This document shows, in pieces, positions 58,723 through 64,000 of a stretch of 64,000 nt of DNA. The notes beneath the pieces were generated by a model. That model was not told where the DNA came from, ran no database searches, and worked only from the letters and a program-made list of their open reading frames with translations. The stretch is from Crotophaga sulcirostris (taxonomy: Eukaryota > Chordata > Aves > Cuculiformes > Crotophagidae): NCBI GenBank assembly GCA_013397455.1, contig VYZB01000015.1, forward strand, positions 529,754-593,753, read 5' to 3'. How positions within the stretch are numbered: position 1 is the stretch's first letter; each line of letters opens with the position of its first letter. The position numbers and the translations under genes were made by a program.

Positions 58723-61700
58723 CAATGTGATTAGGAAGCTTGGAATCTATTTCATATTAAAAAAATGCAGTGACATATATGAGTAGGGTTGTAATTACAA
58801 GCTGTTAAATGAAAATAAATATAAAATGTTCCTACTGTTACTGTCCCAACACTACAGGGTAAGTAAGCCCTGGGTTACATGACTCTTGCCTAGGACCAGC
58901 ACTTCAGAAATTTCTCACATTCCTTTTCTAAGTTTATCCCAGTATTCTCAGACCAGTCTTTATTTATCCATTTTTAAAGTTTATTTTAGAAGTTGCAGCA
59001 GTGGATACCCCTGGGAGTGTTCTTGGAGAAAAAAGAAGCTAATATTTTTAAGGTGTACATCGGACACAACTTCAGAACATCCTACTCAGTTTCTTTTTTG
59101 AAAAGAAATTTAGGAGATGCCTAACCTCTTCTTGAATATTCATGTTTCAGTTTATCTTGAATAAAACAGTTTTGGAAAACTGGGTTAATTCTTTTGTCAG
59201 CTATCTTGGATTCACTAGCACTCTGTTTTGTAAAAGAAGTACTAATAAAAAGTGACTTGTACATCAAGACTTCTGACTGTTCAGTAATCCATTGATTAGT
59301 CATATGACAGCCATCAAACCTTCGTGACGTGGAAGAACTTGGGAGGCCAAACATGTCAAGCTTCTGAGTTAGTTGACCCATTATCAGCAAGTGTACCGTA
59401 ATTTCTGATTATATTTCTATAAATACCTTAAAAATGAATGAAGGCAATAAAGAGAAACAGGTTTTAAACAATCAATATAACATATTTCTCTGAATGGAGG
59501 ATGGATCCTAGGCAGAGAAGACATAATTCTTCATATTTTTCATAACCAACTTCATATGGCTTTGGATCAAACCCTTGGTGGGGTTCCAAAGTTGTTCCTG
59601 TAGGAATCGCTCTGAAGCTATTCATTCACTTCCCTGGGATCAGCAGCATTCATAAACTTTATTTGGTTTTGAAATTTTCTTTTTATCAAAAGCAAATCTG
59701 GTGTGTAATTCTTACATCATTAAATATCTGCTGCCTCACAAAAATCTAAAGATCTAATGAGTAGAAAACCTCTGCTATCAAAAGTAAAAGCTGTTCAAAA
59801 TATTTGGTGGGAGGAGTCCATTAAAATGATTGTCTTCTAGATGCTTAATATAGTTTGACTCCATGAAGCAAATAAATATAATCCAATGGATAAGATATGA
59901 TTTCAAAGCATATACTGAAAAGATAAACAAATAAGACAAATGCATAGTGTGAGAAAATGTCAGAATCGCTTGCTTTATTTGTGACTATTTTCCATGGAAC
60001 TCATATACCATTCATTTGCAAATCTGAACCTTATGGCTGGGATTTAACTCTGTATTCCATGAAACCATTTGCATTCTCTCTCTGTTTGAGTTGGGGGCTC
60101 ACATGATGGAACTTTTGACTTATTAGTAGGGTTGACATCTGAGCAGGAGATAGAATAGTTAAACTTTTTTAAAGGTGGCATTTCTCATGCCTAGTAGTCA
60201 GCTTATACTTAGCTTCCTTGTATAGAATAATAATAGTATTTCAAACACGCTTCTGACTGATCTTTAATAATTTACAGTTCCTTAACACTTCTTTCAGTAC
60301 ACTCAAATCTTTGGCCAAATATAACTGGTATTAAGACAATGTGTCTGATTAAGAGACAAAAAGAGAAATAATCCATTTCTGTAGCCCAGATAATCAACTG
60401 CCGCAGCTGAATGTTCAAGAGATTGCATTAAGTTCTTACGATTTTTAAGTTGCTGTTATTTACTGCTCGGCAGTCAGAAGTGTAATGATAGACATTTTAC
60501 ACAATAAGGTCCTTGCTTTGGCAAAAAAACCTAAAATTATACCATGAGGTAACTGCAGAGTAAGGATAAGTGGAAGAAATGCTGAATGACAGTAAGTTGA
60601 GTTTTGTGATGAAGTAGTCTCTTCTGGAGTTGAGAGCATAAGATATTCTTTGAATAAAGAACTTGACTGGGACTCAGGAATCAAGCTCAAAACCCCCAAA
60701 TCAATGAATTTATTGTACCGTCTGTAATGTAGGAGAACAGGTTATGAGGGGGGTGATTGGATCATCAGACAAGCTCCACAGTACAACATCCTTCCCGTAA
60801 ACTGATTGATCTCAAGGGGAATACCATATTTCCTTGGTATTTGACTCCTCAGTTATAAAATAGAATTAGCATTTTCCTTCCTTACAGGAGGAAGGGATGT
60901 GGGAAGATACCATTATTAATTGTGGCATTGTTCTCAAAAGTAGAATGGTGAACATCAGACCAACAAACAAATTAGTAAGACGTGTTAATAAAAGCTAAGT
61001 TCAGACAATAAAAACACATATGATGTCATGTCTGACTGTCACAGTTCCACTCTCTGTGCCTTTTACTGAGCTACTGGATTTGGCTGGCAATTTTAAATTC
61101 ATGGACAAGTCTTGCTGTGTATTGAGAATATGAGAACAGCTATACTGAGTCAATCCATCCCAGACTTCCTCGCTGGAGGAGATCTGTGGAAGAGCAAAGA
61201 ACAGGACAGGATTTCAGAGGTCCTACCTCCTGGTCCCTTGCAGCAACCTCCATTTAGGGACTTTCTGAATCAGAGGTTGCATCTGTATGTTTAATGTAAT
61301 AGTTTTCTTCCATGAGTTCGTCTAACAACCCATATAAACTTTATGTCTACATAACCTGTGACAGTGATTTCCATAACAGTATGTTCTGTCCAAATGTTGC
61401 TGTTTGTATTTGTTTTTAACCTTGTTTTATTTAATCTGATACAAATTAGCATTTAGCACTTATTATTTCTTATGAAAAAACAATGGGTGATAATTCCTTG
61501 TTCACTTCTCTGTGCCACTGCAAACCAATCATTCTTATATATTAACTGTTATTTTCCATAATATCATGCATTTAATTCCCACTTTCAGTTTCACTGGGGA
61601 GAATGGAGCATTCAGGAACTATAGAAGACTTTTCTGTTAAGCTGCATAGCTTTCTGACACAACAGAGGAAAATGCAGTTTTAATATTTTAGTAGCTGAAA

Positions 61701-62825
61701 GGAGACAGTTCAAAGACTGTAGGCAAACACTGATGAGAATGTGTTGACAATGCATGAAATTTCTGATGTGGATTGCTTTATAAAATAAAACGATTTTTCA
61801 GGGATACAAAGGTGATTTTTAAAACCTCCAGTTATAAACCCTCAGGAGAAAAAAATCATCCCTTTAGTTTTAGCATTGCTCCCCAGCTGAAAGAGTAATG
61901 GATGATTTTTGATAAACATCTGGTAGTGCAATGGACCACAACAGAGGTTATCTTGATGCTGATTATCTGTTCTGATTGTTTTCTGATTCTTTATCCACTC
62001 TTTGTAAGAAATTAAAATAAACTAGCAGAAGGGGGGATTTTTAGAAGAAAGAAGTAGGATTCAGGAAACAGACTGACAAAATCGAGACTTTATTTACACA
62101 ATTGTGTAATATTTGACACAGAAGAATAGAGTATAACTAACTTTTTCTAAGTCCCTCTAAAAATGAATTGTTATCTATAGAGTGAGAGCCCCAGTGGAAG
62201 CAATGGATGTCTTATACATTATGGAAATATATTATGCACACCTGAGGCACAAATAAGGAATGAAAGAGTTCAGTTACAGACTGCTGTGCTGTACTGAAAT
62301 TAACTTACAGGGAAGGATTCATAATGTCCAACTATGTCTGTATTTGTACCTCTTGCTCACAAGGATACAAATACTCTTACTTTTGATTAAAGACTAATGA
62401 TGTACAAATAAAGTACTGTTTCATTTCAAACATGCAAACAAACATCAGATATCCAGTACCTCTGAAAATACCTGAATAGTGAATATTTCCTTGTCTGAAG
62501 GAAAAGGACATTTCACATGGTGGTTTGGACTAGAAAAACCTCTTCCTGAAGAAGTACTGAGTAGTCTTCAGATAGAGGAAACTGAAATTCTTTGAAAGAT
62601 CTGCATTTCTGTCAAAATTAGGAGGTAGTGTCCTTGATATGATACTAGAAGATTCACTGCAAAGATGGAGAGGCTGGGAAAAGTGTGTGTGCAAGTACGT
62701 GTGACAAAGAGACAGATTGTTAGATGCAGCAGTACACTTAATTAAAACATTGCAGCTGTTCCATTATTATTTCACCTTCAGATATTATATTATATGATAT
62801 TTAAATGAAACTTACGGCTCTTAGG
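58723..62825. other. Unannotated stretch (4.1 kb)
   Basis: No gene or known repeat is recognised. A strong plus-strand donor-like site (ACAGG|GTAAGT) at about 58856 has no convincing exon. Short open frames (58886-59101 +, 59121-59390 -, 60460-60699 -) lack known domains. Confidence 0.5.
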
Positions 62826-63355
62826 GTTATAGGGTCACAGATAATTCAGGTTGGAAGGAACCTTAGGATGTCAGCCAGTCCCTCCCCAGCCTGGGCTGCT
62901 GCAAGTGTTCTTCCTTCCCAGGGGGAGTGCTTTACATTTTTCCTCATTTCATGAAGGTCCTTGAAACTCCTGTCAGTCCATTTCTCCAGCCTGCCTGGAT
63001 GTCTCTGAATGGCAGGCCTACCCTCCAGCGTATCAGCTGGCCTCTGCAGCTTGATATCATCTGCAAATGTGAAGAGAGTGCACTCCATTACCTCCTCCAA
63101 GTCACTAATAAAGTGGTTTAGCAGGACAGGTGCCAGGACAGACAGGTTGCTGCAACTCCACTTCTTACCCGTCTCCAGACAAGGTATGACCCATTAACCA
63201 GTACTCTCAGAGCCCTATCACCTCAGCAGTATTTTACCCACCTAGTTGTGCACACCTGCAGAGTGTAATGTCCTAACTTTTGTAAAGGAGTGCTGCGGGA
63301 CACAGTGTTGAAAATCTTCCTAAAGCTGAGGTGAATGACATCCACTGTTCTCCCA
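62826..63355 (-). mobile_element. CR1 LINE, RT region with FADD box, rearranged
   Basis: An antisense CR1 fragment, older than the copy at 57.9 kb. The 3' end is near 62826 (GGGTCACAGATAATTCAGGT, then TGGAAGGAACCTTAGGATG). The minus frame 62846-63100 encodes the catalytic box in CTLFTFADDIKLQRPADTLE (FADD codons at 63057-63068) and the following LEGRPAIQRHPGRLEKW. It then departs from the family, and the sequence joins early to 3' UTR, so most of the ORF2 C-terminus is deleted. At the other end, ATGACATCCACTGTTCTCCC at about 63335-63354 matches the RT block before the PQG region. Stops and frameshifts separate the pieces. Confidence 0.87.
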
Positions 63356-64000
63356 GTGTGCATGTGCAGTAGTTTTCACCTTCGTTCTTTATGAAACTGT
63401 AATCAGAAAACGAAACTAAGATGGAGTTAGCATGCACATCTGGACAGAGGACAGAAGCAGTGAGGGTGTAGCAATGGGCAGCTCCTTTTGCCAACAGATC
63501 AGCAAGTTCTGCTGCTTCAGTTCAGCAGAAACACGTATGGGTGACAACATTTAGCACTTACACGTGTGCTTAACTGTTGTGCAGACATTAAACATATAAT
63601 CTTAAGGGCTGTGCAAATATTAACTCATCCTTCTACTTAATCTTGTGGGCTTCCTGAAGACAATATCTATATTAGACAATGGCCATAGAATAAAATTTCT
63701 AGTGTGTGTACGTGCAGAAGACCCAGTAGCAGCTATAAAAATTTGTTAAGATGTGAATCAGGTGACAACACTACTGGAATTATGTCAGAGTGAAGATAAC
63801 CCACACTTAGAGAACTGATTAGCTAAAACACTACAGCAGTCATACAGTCATAAAACAGAGATAATCTGTGCTTGGGGAATTGTTTAGTTTTTTTATAGCT
63901 GATGTGGTCTTCCAGCAGCAACTGATATCACATCAGCCAGAATATCCTTAAGTAGATAGCTTGCTAGATTTCAAAGAAGCTCAACTATTAGATTTAAACC
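63356..64000. other. Unannotated stretch to window end
   Basis: No gene or known repeat is recognised. Confidence 0.5.

Noticed and set aside
1..64000. CRISPR arrays, operons, tRNA or rRNA genes
   Set aside because: No regularly spaced direct repeats, no ribosome-binding or operon structure, and no tRNA or rRNA signatures were seen. The sequence is vertebrate nuclear DNA.

Overview
This window is vertebrate nuclear DNA, almost certainly from a bird. It is AT-rich and CpG-poor, no long open reading frame carries a recognisable protein family, and the recognisable interspersed repeats are mainly CR1 LINEs. Several of these keep the avian CR1 3' end, either the 8-base ATTCTATG-type tail or a related ACTGTGAT-type tail. 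Two LTR-type insertions are also present. Nothing resembles bacterial operons, CRISPR arrays, rRNA or tRNA genes. I cannot assign the species, the chromosome or a host gene. The stretch behaves like a gene desert or the interior of very large introns.

Layout. 1-6 kb: a short CR1 3' end (420-498), the tail of an ancient CR1/L3-like LINE (about 4190-4254) and an old palindrome-type repeat (about 5262-5348). 6.3-7.2 kb: an old ERVL-like LTR on the minus strand, possibly with 3' internal remnants. 13.7 kb: a weak minus-strand exon candidate. 14.5-15.35 kb: the clearest insertion in the window, an 808-bp solo LTR with TGTAAG/CTTACA ends, a 5-bp target-site duplication, a TATA box and polyadenylation signals. 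23.6-23.9 kb: an ancient CR1/L3-like ORF2 end plus 3' UTR. 26.9-31.6 kb: a CR1 tail and two adjacent CR1 fragments of different ages. 37.96-38.32 kb: a CR1 3' end. 46.6-49.5 kb: the longest ORF (192 codons, unrecognised) and the best splice-flanked exon candidate (minus strand, 49313-49518). 50.8-58.7 kb: three CR1 copies and, at 53.1 kb, a fossil reverse-transcriptase C-terminus from a much older LINE. 62.8-63.4 kb: a rearranged CR1 that keeps the FADD catalytic box.

No set of genes working together can be described. What can be read is a layered record of retrotransposition: very old CR1/L3/L2-like fossils, mid-age and younger CR1 copies (5'-truncated, several with internal deletions), and two LTR insertions. 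The candidate exons and promoter-like blocks rest on sequence signals alone and need RNA or cross-species alignment. I found no previously undescribed biological system. The points most worth checking are the minus-strand exon at 49.3-49.5 kb, the preserved LINE fossil at 53.1-53.3 kb and the complete solo LTR.
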